Positions 1 through 8,132 of a stretch of 64,000 nucleotides of DNA are shown here, piece after piece. A program made the translations under genes and the position numbers. This DNA is from Flavobacteriaceae bacterium (GTDB lineage: Bacteria > Bacteroidota > Bacteroidia > Flavobacteriales > Flavobacteriaceae), in assembly GCA_013001285.1 (NCBI GenBank), contig JABDMU010000035.1:1-64000 (forward strand), given 5' to 3'. Position 1 is the stretch's first letter; each line of letters begins with the position of its first letter. The notes under the pieces are model-generated. The model was not told where the DNA came from, did no database searches, and saw only the letters and a list, made by a program, of their open reading frames with translations.

Positions 1-2
1 GT

Positions 3-134
3 GTAGTTGCCTTGATGGCTGCCACACTTTTGTTCTCTTTGGATGACGCTAAAGATGTCAAAGAAGGAGTGACACAAGACAATCCTATTGAAGTAGTGAA
101 TGATGCTGAGATAGCATCTTTAACAAATAAATAG
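3..134 (+). CDS. C-terminal end of a small exported or membrane protein (partial)
   Basis: An open frame enters from the left edge and stops at TAG 132-134. The visible 43 residues begin with a hydrophobic run (VVALMAATLLFSL) that looks like the tail of a signal peptide or membrane anchor. An acidic, polar C-terminus rich in Asp, Glu, Asn and Val follows. An in-frame ATG exists at 15-17, but it would cut the hydrophobic segment short, so the true start is probably off the window. A strong terminator follows 28 bp later, so this is the last gene of its transcript. I do not recognise a family; a small secreted protein of about 50 residues is most likely. Confidence 0.55.
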   Translation, partial: VVALMAATLLFSLDDAKDVKEGVTQDNPIEVVNDAEIASLTNK

Positions 135-162
135 GTTTTTCGTTTTTAAATTTAGTTAAACG

Positions 163-210
163 AAGCTTAAAAGTTGTGTATTTTTTGATGCCGTCTTTTA
201 AGCTTTTTTT
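163..210 (+). terminator. Intrinsic terminator of the leftmost gene
   Basis: A perfect 11-bp inverted repeat, AAGCTTAAAAG (163-173) and CTTTTAAGCTT (195-205), is followed directly by a run of T (204-210). It lies 28 bp after the stop codon at 134. The loop is 21 nt, rather long but compatible with rho-independent termination. Confidence 0.75.
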
Positions 211-375
211 CTTTTTATAATCCTGCTACGTCAAGTTTTTTGTGCTTAAATACTTACAACTTTCTCAAAAAGAGCACTTTAAATTTGTTTTTTTATTGTT
301 GTTTAAAATCATTTACTATATTTCTTCACCCTCAAATCAAAAATTGAACTTTTTCTGCCATATAAAACCATTTAT

Positions 376-1050
376 ATGAGAAGAAGAAAATTGATTACAA
401 TAGCAGTATTATTTTCATGTCTTTTTTACTTTCATATTGGTAATGCTCAATCGAAGCAGGACCCTAATTTTCAAAAATTTGAGAATAAGCGCACGAGCGA
501 AAATCTAAGAGGTAAAAATGCTTTTACGTTTTCTGGAGGATCATCAGTTATGAATGGTGATTTTGAAAATCCAGAGTTCGATATTTATTTTCATGCTGGA
601 TACAAACGTTACCTCGGAAATTCAGTTAACATCAATCTGACCTATCATAAATTTAATCTCGTATACCAGGATCTTCAGTATGAAGGTCACATGTCATTTG
701 ATCTGAATGTCGAGATCAATTTGTCACCATTCAAAAAATTTTCGCCGTATGTATTTGTCGGAGGTGGGATGCATGCAAGTAATTACTTCACTATAACCGA
801 ACCCAAAGTACAAGGTGGCGCAGGTTTTGAAATTTTAATTTCAAACGGCTTGGGAATTAAGATCTTTGGTGATTATAATTATGTATTTAGCGACGAGATC
901 GATGGCAAGATTTATGGCGTTTCCGATGATGTTTATTATAGGATGGGTCTCGGACTCAATATCTATTTTGGTAAATACGGTAGCCGAAACAGAATTTCTT
1001 CAAAAGAACCAACTGTTATTAATTCAAATCCGATAGTAGATGATTATTAA
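376..1050 (+). CDS. Outer-membrane beta-barrel protein
   Basis: This 224-residue protein starts with a basic signal peptide (about residues 1-25, cleavage near NAQS). The rest alternates short aromatic and polar strands typical of an 8-stranded outer-membrane barrel, for example NINLTYHKFNLVY and FSPYVFVGGGMHAS. Glycine-rich strand ends near 125-165 and the pattern GLGLNIYFGKYG near the C-terminus fit OmpW/OprF-type barrels. It stands alone, 47 bp before purM. Its function cannot be told from sequence; a small porin or structural barrel is the likely role. A possible -7 box (TAAATTTG, 280-287) would give a 5' UTR of about 85 nt. Confidence 0.75.
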   Translation: MRRRKLITIAVLFSCLFYFHIGNAQSKQDPNFQKFENKRTSENLRGKNAFTFSGGSSVMNGDFENPEFDIYFHAGYKRYLGNSVNINLTYHKFNLVYQDLQYEGHMSFDLNVEINLSPFKKFSPYVFVGGGMHASNYFTITEPKVQGGAGFEILISNGLGIKIFGDYNYVFSDEIDGKIYGVSDDVYYRMGLGLNIYFGKYGSRNRISSKEPTVINSNPIVDDY

Positions 1051-1067
1051 TAGTTAATTACAATCCT

Positions 1068-1075
1068 TACTTTTG
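1068..1075 (+). promoter_or_regulatory. Bacteroidota -7 promoter box of purM
   Basis: TACTTTTG matches the Bacteroidota -7 consensus TAnnTTTG exactly. It ends 22 bp before the purM ATG, giving a short 5' UTR of about 19 nt. I see no clear -33 TTG. Confidence 0.55.
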
Positions 1076-1097
1076 CAGGATCAAATTAAAGGTTTTC

Positions 1098-2276
1098 ATG
1101 AGTAACGAGGTTAGCAAAAGATACACACTACGCGGCGTGTCTGCATCAAAAGAAGATGTACACAATGCCATAAAGAATATCGATAAAGGATTATTTCCTA
1201 AAGCCTTCTGTAAAATAGTTCCCGATCATTTAACACAGGATGAAGACTATTGTTTGATCATGCATGCCGATGGTGCCGGAACGAAATCCTCATTAGCTTA
1301 TATGTATTGGAAGGAAACTGGTGATCTTTCGGTTTGGAAAGGTATTGCACAAGATGCCTTGATCATGAATATTGATGACCTGTTATGTGTTGGTGCTACG
1401 GATAATATCCTGTTGTCTTCGACCATTGGAAGAAATAAAAATTTGATACCAGCTGACGTTATTTCTGCTATTATAAATGGAACAGAGGAACTTATTAATG
1501 AATTAAAGGCCTTCGGAATTACCATTCATTCAACTGGTGGCGAAACTGCAGATGTAGGCGATCTTGTCAGAACTATAATTGTTGACTCAACAGTTACCGC
1601 TCGAATGAAACGCAAAGAGGTTATCGATAATGCAAATATCAAACCTGGTGATGTCATTGTAGGACTATCCTCATTTGGTCAAGCTAGCTATGAATCTTCA
1701 TACAACGGCGGCATGGGGAGCAACGGATTAACCTCAGCGCGACATGATGTATTTCATAAATATTTAGCCGAAAAGTATCCTGAAAGTTTTGACGCTTCAG
1801 TACCTTCCGATCTCGTATATTCCGGTAAAGTTAAATTAACCGATACGGTACATGGAGCTCCAATTGATGCTGGTCAACTGGTCTTATCGCCAACACGTAC
1901 TTACGCTCCAATAATAAAATCTATTTTATCTCAGTATAACAGCAATGACATTCATGGTATGGTGCATTGTAGTGGTGGCGCTCAAACAAAAATTCTTCAT
2001 TTCATTGACGATCTGCATATCATAAAAGATAATATGTTTCCAATTCCTCCTTTGTTCGAGCTAATTCAGGAACAATCGCAAACCGATTGGAAAGAAATGT
2101 ATCAGGTTTTCAATTGTGGTCATCGTATGGAACTTTATGTTCGCCCTGAAATAGCAGAAGATATTATCGCTATTTCTGAATCATTCAATGTTGATGCAAA
2201 AATAGTTGGACGTGTTGAGGCTTCAGATAAAAAGCGGTTAACGATAAAGAGTGACTTTGGTGTTTTTGAATATTAA
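1098..2276 (+). CDS. purM: Phosphoribosylformylglycinamidine cyclo-ligase (AIR synthase)
   Basis: PurM closes the imidazole ring in purine synthesis: FGAM + ATP gives AIR + ADP + Pi, in the cytoplasm. The 392-residue protein has the AIR-synthase N-terminal domain with RYTLRGVSASKEDV at the start, the substrate/ATP segment HADGAGTKSSLAYMYW (about 56-71), the acidic QDALIMNIDDLLCVGA block (about 85-100) and GGETADVGDLVRT (about 147-159). The C-terminal domain holds SSFGQASYESSYNGGMGSNG and CSGGAQTKILHF. This longer form is the one I remember from Bacteroidetes. It is monocistronic, with its own -7 box, and its end overlaps the convergent ABC gene by 4 bp. Confidence 0.88.
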   Translation: MSNEVSKRYTLRGVSASKEDVHNAIKNIDKGLFPKAFCKIVPDHLTQDEDYCLIMHADGAGTKSSLAYMYWKETGDLSVWKGIAQDALIMNIDDLLCVGATDNILLSSTIGRNKNLIPADVISAIINGTEELINELKAFGITIHSTGGETADVGDLVRTIIVDSTVTARMKRKEVIDNANIKPGDVIVGLSSFGQASYESSYNGGMGSNGLTSARHDVFHKYLAEKYPESFDASVPSDLVYSGKVKLTDTVHGAPIDAGQLVLSPTRTYAPIIKSILSQYNSNDIHGMVHCSGGAQTKILHFIDDLHIIKDNMFPIPPLFELIQEQSQTDWKEMYQVFNCGHRMELYVRPEIAEDIIAISESFNVDAKIVGRVEASDKKRLTIKSDFGVFEY

Positions 2277-2935
2277 CTCAGACTGCCTTCATTCAAATAC
2301 TTATAATCTTCGAGTTCATTTAAACGATCGATCTTTTTTGTGCAGCCGTTTTTTAAAAGATAAATATCATCTGAGATTTCGATGATATGCTGATAAAGGT
2401 GATCAGAAATGATAATTGCTTTTCGATGTTTTTCTTCCTGAATTAAACGCTTAATGCTTTCGATATGTAAGGGTGCCAAGTGCGAAAATGGTTCGTCGAG
2501 CAAAACGATCTTAGCGTCGCTTTTCAATGCCAAGTAAGATTCTAACAATCGACGCTCACCACCAGATAGAAGGTGAATTCGGCTATTTTGGAAATCGATT
2601 TCAAGTTTTAGATCTTCTTGAAATTGTTTCCAGCTTAAGTTGTAATGCTTTAGTGCAGATCTTACTTTTATTCTATTCGGTGTGAAATGATATTGCGGTA
2701 GATATTTTACCAAACCAGTGGAATAGAGTGGCTTTAAAATGGGTTTATTATCTATACGAATAAGACTGTATTTCGGCTTAATATTTCCAAATACAATATC
2801 TAGCAAACAGCTTTTTCCAGATCCGTTTCTACCTAAAATTCCAGTGATCTTTCCAGTTTCGGCTTTTAGATAAATCCCGTTTAAAATGCGTTTGTTCTTA
2901 AAGTAAAGTTCTACATTGTCAATTTCAATTATCAT
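2273..2935 (-). CDS. ABC transporter ATP-binding protein (small, single ATPase)
   Basis: A 220-residue nucleotide-binding domain. Walker A is GRNGSGKS (about 35-42), followed by the Q-loop region LPQYHF (about 75-80), the signature HLLSGGERRLLE (about 122-133), Walker B KIVLLDEPFSHL (about 141-152) and the switch His in IISDHLYQHI. The signature is LSGGE, so it is probably catalytically competent. Its start overlaps the stop of the upstream 95-residue membrane gene by 4 bp, which suggests translational coupling and that the small protein is its membrane partner. No ordinary permease is adjacent. Substrate unknown. Confidence 0.85.
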   Translation of the reverse strand: MIIEIDNVELYFKNKRILNGIYLKAETGKITGILGRNGSGKSCLLDIVFGNIKPKYSLIRIDNKPILKPLYSTGLVKYLPQYHFTPNRIKVRSALKHYNLSWKQFQEDLKLEIDFQNSRIHLLSGGERRLLESYLALKSDAKIVLLDEPFSHLAPLHIESIKRLIQEEKHRKAIIISDHLYQHIIEISDDIYLLKNGCTKKIDRLNELEDYKYLNEGSLS

Positions 2936-3219
2936 ATAAATTCTTTAATGACCACCAGAAACCCTATGGTCATTGATATATCAAATAAAAATAATACAGA
3001 AAACAACTTAAACGGCGAAATCCCTAAATTTTTATAAAATGTAAGTTTTCGTCGCGCGTTGGTCTCAGTCACTAAATACCATACAAAAACGGTCATAAAT
3101 AATTTTGTAATTATTGCCGGTATCACAAAAGGATTTACAATTGCGATGGCGATATTTACAATAAAAGACCACACAACAAATGGTCTGTAAAATGCAAGTA
3201 TAGTTAGGAATTGTTGCAT
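2932..3219 (-). CDS. Small membrane protein, likely partner of the adjacent ABC ATPase
   Basis: 95 residues with two or three predicted membrane helices (about 14-33, 36-50 and 68-92) separated by a basic cytosolic segment, NARRKLTFYKNLGISPFK (about 54-71). That amphipathic basic stretch before the last helix could act as a coupling helix for an ABC ATPase. It is the first gene of a two-gene operon and shares 4 bp with the ATPase gene. I do not recognise a named family. It is far shorter than normal ABC-2 or FtsX-like permeases, so a homo-oligomer would be needed to form a pore, if it transports anything at all. Confidence 0.7.
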   Translation of the reverse strand: MQQFLTILAFYRPFVVWSFIVNIAIAIVNPFVIPAIITKLFMTVFVWYLVTETNARRKLTFYKNLGISPFKLFSVLFLFDISMTIGFLVVIKEFI

Positions 3220-3307
3220 ATTACTATCTTAAACGAATATTGACATTAAATATTTTTGGTTGTTAATATGTATGTCTTCGTATGGACTCAAAATTCATAA
3301 ATTATCG

Positions 3308-3315
3308 TATTTTTG
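3308..3315 (+). promoter_or_regulatory. -7 promoter box of prfA
   Basis: TATTTTTG matches TAnnTTTG and ends 21 bp before the ATG at 3337. The alternative in-frame TTG at 3313 lies inside this box, so transcription would begin after it. This argues for the ATG at 3337 as start. Confidence 0.6.
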
Positions 3316-3336
3316 CGACTCAATTTCGACCTGCAA

Positions 3337-4413
3337 ATGATAGAAAAGATCCAAATAGTAAAACAGCGATTTGATGAGGTTAATGATCTTATTATTCAGC
3401 CAGATATCATATCTGATCAGAAGCGCTATGTGCAATTGAATAAAGAATATAAAGATCTGAAGCAGATTGTAGATAAGGGCGAAATTTATTCGCGTTTACT
3501 TGAAAATATTGCCGAAGCTGAAGAAATCATTGCCGACGGTTCTGATGAGGAGATGATAGAAATGGCCAAGATGGAACTTGAAGATGCTAAGAGTAAATTA
3601 GCCACTATTGAAGAGGACATCAAATTCATGCTTATCCCCAAAGATCCGGACGATTCTAAGAATGTAGTTGTTGAGGTTAGAGCTGGAACTGGAGGAGATG
3701 AGGCCAGTATTTTTGCTGGAGACCTGCATCGTATGTATACAAAGTATTGCGAAGGCAGAGGCTGGAAAGTGGATATTGTCGATTTTAACGAAGGAACTTC
3801 AGGTGGATTTAAAGAGATCATTTTTGAAGTTTCTGGTGAAGACGTTTATGGGACGATGAAATTTGAAGCTGGTGTACATCGTGTTCAGCGTGTGCCACAA
3901 ACCGAAACTCAAGGTCGTGTGCACACTTCAGCGGCAACAGTTATTGTACTTCCTGAAGCCGAAGAATTTGATGTCGAATTAGACATGTCAGATGTACGCA
4001 TTGAACGTACAACTTCAACAGGCCCTGGAGGTCAAAGTGTAAATACAACCTATTCGGCAATTAAACTTCATCATGAGCCAACAGGTATGATCGTGAGTTG
4101 TCAAGATCAAAAATCTTCACACAAGAACCTTGAGAAAGCATTGAAGGTATTGCGTTCAAGACTCTATGAAATGGAACTAGCAAAAAAGCAGGCCGCCGAT
4201 TCTGAAAAACGTAAAAGTATGGTGTCCTCTGGCGACCGAAGTGCAAAGATCAGAACCTATAATTATCCTCAAGGTCGTGTTACAGATCATAGAATTGGAC
4301 TCACACTATATGATCTTTCCAATATCATAAACGGCGATATCCAGAAAATAATTGATGAATTGATGTTGGCCGAAAACACAGAACTATTGAAAGCCAATAG
4401 TGATGAACTTTAA
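3337..4413 (+). CDS. prfA: Peptide chain release factor 1 (RF1)
   Basis: RF1 reads UAA and UAG in the ribosomal A site and triggers release of the finished protein. The 358-residue product (start [10 protein letters not shown]) has the N-terminal helical domain, the P-x-T anticodon tripeptide as PQT within [10 protein letters not shown] (about 183-192), and the catalytic GGQ in [18 protein letters not shown] (about 226-243), whose Gln is the target of PrmC methylation. The PxT rather than SPF motif separates RF1 from RF2. The ATG at 3337 is preferred because an earlier TTG falls in the -7 box. pyrF follows 25 bp downstream and may be co-transcribed. Confidence 0.95.
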   Translation: MIEKIQIVKQRFDEVNDLIIQPDIISDQKRYVQLNKEYKDLKQIVDKGEIYSRLLENIAEAEEIIADGSDEEMIEMAKMELEDAKSKLATIEEDIKFMLIPKDPDDSKNVVVEVRAGTGGDEASIFAGDLHRMYTKYCEGRGWKVDIVDFNEGTSGGFKEIIFEVSGEDVYGTMKFEAGVHRVQRVPQTETQGRVHTSAATVIVLPEAEEFDVELDMSDVRIERTTSTGPGGQSVNTTYSAIKLHHEPTGMIVSCQDQKSSHKNLEKALKVLRSRLYEMELAKKQAADSEKRKSMVSSGDRSAKIRTYNYPQGRVTDHRIGLTLYDLSNIINGDIQKIIDELMLAENTELLKANSDEL

Positions 4414-4438
4414 TTGATCTTTATTCTGTACGAAGCAC

Positions 4439-5257
4439 ATGACCACTGACCAAATATTTCAGCAAATACTAAAAAAACGTTCATTTTTATGTATTGGATT
4501 GGACGTAGATTTGAAAAAGATCTCACCCCATTTGTTAGAAGAGGAAGACCCTATTTTTGCTTTTAACAAAGCCATTATTGATGCAACCCATAACTATTGC
4601 GTTGCCTATAAACCAAATATCGCTTTTTACGAAGCTTACGGACTAAAAGGATGGAAGGCGCTAAAGAAGACCATCGATTATCTCAATGAAAATCATCCGA
4701 ATATCTTTACCATAGCAGATGCCAAGCGTGGCGATATAGGCAATACAAGTACCATGTATGCCAAGGCATTTTTAAAAGATTTGGATTTCGATAGTATCAC
4801 AGTGGCTCCTTATATGGGTAAAGATTCTGTTGAACCATTCTTAACGTTTGAAAATAAGTATGCTATTTTATTGGCTTTGACCTCAAATAAAGGCGCATTC
4901 GATTTTCAGACGCTGGCATCTAATGAAAAGGAACTGTATAAGCACGTACTTCAAACGTCGACTTCCTGGAGCAACGCTGAGCGCCTTATGTATGTGGTGG
5001 GAGCGACCAAGGCAGAGTATTTCAAAGAGATCCGAGAAATCGTTCCAAATCATTTTTTATTAGTTCCTGGCGTGGGTGCTCAAGGTGGAAGTTTAGAAGA
5101 GGTTTGTACTTATGGATTGAACGATAAGGTTGGTCTTTTGGTCAACTCTTCAAGGGGAATAATTTATGCCTCAAGAGATAAAAACTTCGCAGAGGCATCA
5201 GCAGAAAAGGCTAGAGATTTGAAAAATCAAATGGAAGCAATATTACAAGCTTATTAG
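4439..5257 (+). CDS. pyrF: Orotidine 5'-phosphate decarboxylase (type 2)
   Basis: PyrF catalyses the last step of UMP synthesis: OMP gives UMP + CO2. The 272 residues fit the longer type-2 subfamily. CIGLDVD (18-24) and the catalytic [13 protein letters not shown] (92-104, with Asp94, Lys96 and Asp99 of the D-x-K-x-x-D motif) are intact. [10 protein letters not shown] and [10 protein letters not shown] (phosphate-binding loop) follow in order. It sits 25 bp after prfA in the same direction. Its 3' end overlaps a small convergent gene by 4 bp, leaving no separate terminator between them. Confidence 0.94.
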   Translation: MTTDQIFQQILKKRSFLCIGLDVDLKKISPHLLEEEDPIFAFNKAIIDATHNYCVAYKPNIAFYEAYGLKGWKALKKTIDYLNENHPNIFTIADAKRGDIGNTSTMYAKAFLKDLDFDSITVAPYMGKDSVEPFLTFENKYAILLALTSNKGAFDFQTLASNEKELYKHVLQTSTSWSNAERLMYVVGATKAEYFKEIREIVPNHFLLVPGVGAQGGSLEEVCTYGLNDKVGLLVNSSRGIIYASRDKNFAEASAEKARDLKNQMEAILQAY

Positions 5258-5457
5258 GTACAGGGCTTCATTGGTTCACGATCTAAAAACTTGAGTTTAT
5301 TTAACTTTTCAAGCAATTTTAAGGCTCTATATTCTGAAACATCACTCAAAGCACTATCTGTTTGACGCAGGTTGTATGCCTCCTCCATAAGCTTCTTATA
5401 TTGCTCTTGAAGGCTTTTTTTTCTTGCCTTTATTTTACTATGTGAATCCCGTGTCAT
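5254..5457 (-). CDS. Small charged helical protein (Lacal_2735/DUF6435-like)
   Basis: 67 residues, strongly charged and predicted helical, with a [18 protein letters not shown] heptad-like stretch (about 13-30), then [24 protein letters not shown] with some repetition. The pattern (Y-KKL--EAY-L---D---SD) resembles the small flavobacterial proteins annotated Lacal_2735 or DUF6435, from memory only. No signal peptide and no membrane segment. Function unknown; a short coiled-coil protein is the physical description. It stands alone and is convergent with pyrF. Confidence 0.6.
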   Translation of the reverse strand: MTRDSHSKIKARKKSLQEQYKKLMEEAYNLRQTDSALSDVSEYRALKLLEKLNKLKFLDREPMKPCT

Positions 5458-5664
5458 TATTGGCCTGATGGTACTTAAATATAGTTAAAAAATTGGTAAT
5501 CAAAAAGTTAAAATTGATGAAATCCAAATTTCAATCTTAAATCTGTGTTTTTAACCAAAGATTTGTAATTAACCCATCTAGACCACTTGGATCTGGGTAA
5601 TAATATTTTGTTAATACCCTTCTCGGCTTAGCTTCCATTTTCTATATTTAATAAAACTACTATT

Positions 5665-6180
5665 ATGAAATCAATCATTACCGTTTCACTATGCGTACTT
5701 TTTTCTGTTTCTGTCTCAGGGCAATCCAATACCCAATGCAATTGCTGCACTGAAAAACATGCAGAATTCGATTTCTGGGTTGGCTCATGGACGGTGACCG
5801 ATACAAATGGCGCAGTTTCTGGTAAAAATGTGATCAAAAAAATTCAAGGAAATTGCATTTTACAAGAAAACTGGACTAGCGCTACTTCTAGTTTTACAGG
5901 TACCAGTAATAATTTTTATAATAGTAAGACCCAGCAATGGGAACAGATCTGGTTAGATAATCAAGGCCAGAGTCTTCATATGAAAGGTCAGAGAAAAGGA
6001 GATCAAATGATTATGCGGACTGAAGATGCGACCAATAAAAATGGACAAACATTTTACCATCAAATCACGTGGACCAAAAATGAGGATGGTACGGTTAGGC
6101 AATTATGGGAAACTTTTACCGAAGGACAGGAAGAACCCACTGTTGCCTTTGATGGCTTGTACAAAAGAGATGAACATTAG
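5665..6180 (+). CDS. Secreted lipocalin-like protein (DUF1579-type)
   Basis: 171 residues with a cleavable signal peptide (about 1-19, ending SVSGQ). A cysteine cluster (QCNCC, about 24-28) is followed by FDFWVGSWTVTDTNG (about 34-48), then beta strands rich in Trp, Gln and Gly ending DGLYKRDEH. The FDFWVGSW opening and the strand pattern are those of the DUF1579-like/lipocalin-like families, which bind small hydrophobic ligands in other bacteria; the ligand here is unknown. The stop codon lies inside a 13-bp tandem duplication. Monocistronic. Confidence 0.65.
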   Translation: MKSIITVSLCVLFSVSVSGQSNTQCNCCTEKHAEFDFWVGSWTVTDTNGAVSGKNVIKKIQGNCILQENWTSATSSFTGTSNNFYNSKTQQWEQIWLDNQGQSLHMKGQRKGDQMIMRTEDATNKNGQTFYHQITWTKNEDGTVRQLWETFTEGQEEPTVAFDGLYKRDEH

Positions 6181-6191
6181 AGATGAACATT
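6166..6191 (+). repeat. Perfect 13-bp tandem duplication across a stop codon
   Basis: AGAGATGAACATT occurs twice back to back (6166-6178 and 6179-6191). The TAG stop of the preceding gene is formed at the junction. With only one copy the frame would stop at TGA after the same last residue, so the duplication is neutral for the protein. Confidence 0.9.
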
Positions 6192-6208
6192 GATCATACC
6201 GAAAGAGT

Positions 6209-6910
6209 TCAATCTTGTAAGGCAAATACTTTTTTAAGAAGGTCTGTGGTACGCGATGAGATCTTTGTTCTAATTTCTTTTTCTTCAATAGCGATCATGG
6301 TAAACACGCCTTCTAATGCTTCTGAAGTCACATAACTTGTAAGGTCAGGATCTACATTTTGAGTAAAGGGAATCGTATTGTATTTATTAATAAGACTTTC
6401 CCATATTTGATCTGCTCCAACTCGAGCAAACGAGGCTTGAATGACTGGATGGAATTTTGCATATAAAGCTGTTTCTGTCTTTGAATTTAGATATTGTGTT
6501 GCCGCATCATCAGCACCAATGAGAATGGTTTTAGCATCAGAAAAAGTGATATCCTTTACAGCTTCAACAAAAATTGGTGTGGCTTCTTTAACAGCATCTT
6601 CTGCAGCTCTGTTTAAAACCTTTAATCCTTCATCGGCCAAAGAACTTAATCCGATGTCTCGCAATGCTTTATCAACCTTTTGTAGCTCTTCAGGCAATAA
6701 GATCTTTACCAATTCATTTTTAAAGAACCCATCGGTTTCAGTGAGCTTAGTCACCTGTTTATCAATACCAAAATTAAGTGCTTCTCTAAGACCTTTTGCA
6801 ATTTCTACTTCGGATAAACCGCCTTGTGGTAACTGATTTACAACATCTTGCAGTTGGGCGCAGCTTGAAAAAATCATTAAAATTATAAGCGAAGAATACT
6901 TTTTTAGCAT
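6209..6910 (-). CDS. DUF4197 family lipoprotein
   Basis: 233 residues with a lipoprotein signal: a hydrophobic N-terminus then lipobox FSSC (Cys17). The mature protein contains GGLSEVEIAKGLREALNFGIDKQV (about 30-53, written here only as a landmark), then EAL repeats and the conserved DFTFSDAK-like segment VKDITFSDAKTILIGADDA, followed by ATQYL and FHPVIQASF. This arrangement is characteristic of DUF4197, an uncharacterised helical periplasmic family widespread in Bacteroidota and Proteobacteria. It is convergent with the lipocalin-like gene. No function is known. Confidence 0.85.
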   Translation of the reverse strand: MLKKYSSLIILMIFSSCAQLQDVVNQLPQGGLSEVEIAKGLREALNFGIDKQVTKLTETDGFFKNELVKILLPEELQKVDKALRDIGLSSLADEGLKVLNRAAEDAVKEATPIFVEAVKDITFSDAKTILIGADDAATQYLNSKTETALYAKFHPVIQASFARVGADQIWESLINKYNTIPFTQNVDPDLTSYVTSEALEGVFTMIAIEEKEIRTKISSRTTDLLKKVFALQD

Positions 6911-6973
6911 GATATTTGTTATTTAGACTGTAGTCGGTTAATTTGTGACCTAAATTTAAGTGATGTAAAGTTC

Positions 6974-8101
6974 ATGAAGAAATTTAAATTAATTATTCCA
7001 ATCGTTATTTGCTTTCTACTTGCAAATATGACGAATTCTCAGATTCGTATATCTGAAGAAATTCAAGGATCTAATCTGGCGAAACAGGAATACAACAAGT
7101 TATATTTTGTCGATTTCTGGGCCACTTGGTGCGCGCCATGTGTTCATGCGAAAACATATCTTACGACGATCCAGAAGCAGATTCCAAATGATTTCTATGT
7201 TGTTTCTTTAACTCAAGAAACACCAGAAACCGTAAAAAAGTTTTTAGTGAAGCGTCCTTCTGATCTGGCTATCGCGATTGACTACGATAAAGAAACCTTT
7301 ACCAAACATAATATAAGAAGTTTGCCTGAAGGCATTTTGTTCAATGCCTCTGGTAAAATTCTGTGGAAAGGCCATCCAGCCGATCTGAAAGCAGATGAGA
7401 TAAAACACTTTATTCGCCAATCAAGTGATCGGATTTCGGTATCCTCCTTTATTGAATTGAAGGCCTATGAGCGTAGCAAAAAAGTAAATGCGATTTATGA
7501 ACCTGAGGCAGATTTTGAACTCATGGTATCCAAAAGAAACTCCGGAATTCTTGATGTAAAAAAAGCTACAGATTTCACAACTTATGAAGGGAATTTAAAG
7601 AGCATTCTTGCCTTTCTGCTAAGTGCTGGTGATAATCAAATTGAGCTGGGCGAAAATGTTGAGAATAAATATTATCAGCTGAACATCATGCATGATAGTC
7701 GGAAGCACAGAAATCTTGTTAAGCACATTTTAAAGAAATTAAAGCTTAAAATGGATGATAGTATTAGAACAGGTGAGGTTATGGTTTTTTCTTTAGAACA
7801 GCCTAAATTTTGGGATACGGATCAAATTGACTGGGGTATTGACAATCCGAAATATTTGATTGATGACTCTCAAATTCAAGCTGATAACGTTTCCTTTAAT
7901 GAAATTAAATATAGACTAGCTAATTTGCTAGAAATGCCAGTTTTAGTGGATGATTACAATAATATGGCTTTGCATGATTGGCAAATACACTATAAATATT
8001 ACGAGCTCATGCAATCTGACCTGCTTGAGAATTTTGGCATTGGCAGTAAAAAATTGAAGGGAGAATATTCAATTTATTCGATACAAAAAAAGGCGCCTTA
8101 A
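6974..8101 (+). CDS. Secreted thioredoxin-domain protein with a long unknown C-terminal region
   Basis: Signal peptide (about 1-22). A TlpA/thioredoxin fold follows with FVDFWATWCAPCVHAK (45-60; catalytic CAPC Cys53/Cys56) and the cis-Pro region SLPEGILF near 117-124. This part, to about residue 155, should act as a periplasmic disulfide reductase or thiol carrier. Residues about 160-375 are not thioredoxin. They hold two similar segments (each with a short strand, then LKSILAFLL or KYRLANLL, and a D-N-Q or D-Y-N turn) and end in YSIYSIQKKAP, loosely like DUF3738-type domains. That C-terminal assignment is weak. Its last codons form part of a terminator shared with the OmpA gene. Confidence 0.75.
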   Translation: MKKFKLIIPIVICFLLANMTNSQIRISEEIQGSNLAKQEYNKLYFVDFWATWCAPCVHAKTYLTTIQKQIPNDFYVVSLTQETPETVKKFLVKRPSDLAIAIDYDKETFTKHNIRSLPEGILFNASGKILWKGHPADLKADEIKHFIRQSSDRISVSSFIELKAYERSKKVNAIYEPEADFELMVSKRNSGILDVKKATDFTTYEGNLKSILAFLLSAGDNQIELGENVENKYYQLNIMHDSRKHRNLVKHILKKLKLKMDDSIRTGEVMVFSLEQPKFWDTDQIDWGIDNPKYLIDDSQIQADNVSFNEIKYRLANLLEMPVLVDDYNNMALHDWQIHYKYYELMQSDLLENFGIGSKKLKGEYSIYSIQKKAP

Positions 8102-8112
8102 AGGCGCCTTTT
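8088..8112. terminator. Bidirectional terminator between convergent genes
   Basis: AAAAGGCGCC (8088-8097) pairs perfectly with GGCGCCTTTT (8103-8112) around a 5-nt loop. A-tracts and T-tracts on both sides make it work in either direction. The left arm encodes the last residues of the thioredoxin-domain protein and the loop contains its stop codon (8099-8101). It also ends the OmpA-family transcript from the other strand. Confidence 0.9.
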
Positions 8113-8132
8113 CACTTGAATATGACCAAATC

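Noticed and set aside
3313-3336. Longer start (TTG) for prfA
   Set aside because: The TTG falls inside the -7 promoter box, so it would not be transcribed; the ATG at 3337 gives the normal RF1 N-terminus.
8092-8108. Repeated GGCGCC as restriction or methylation sites
   Set aside because: Both copies form the two arms of a terminator stem, which explains them fully.
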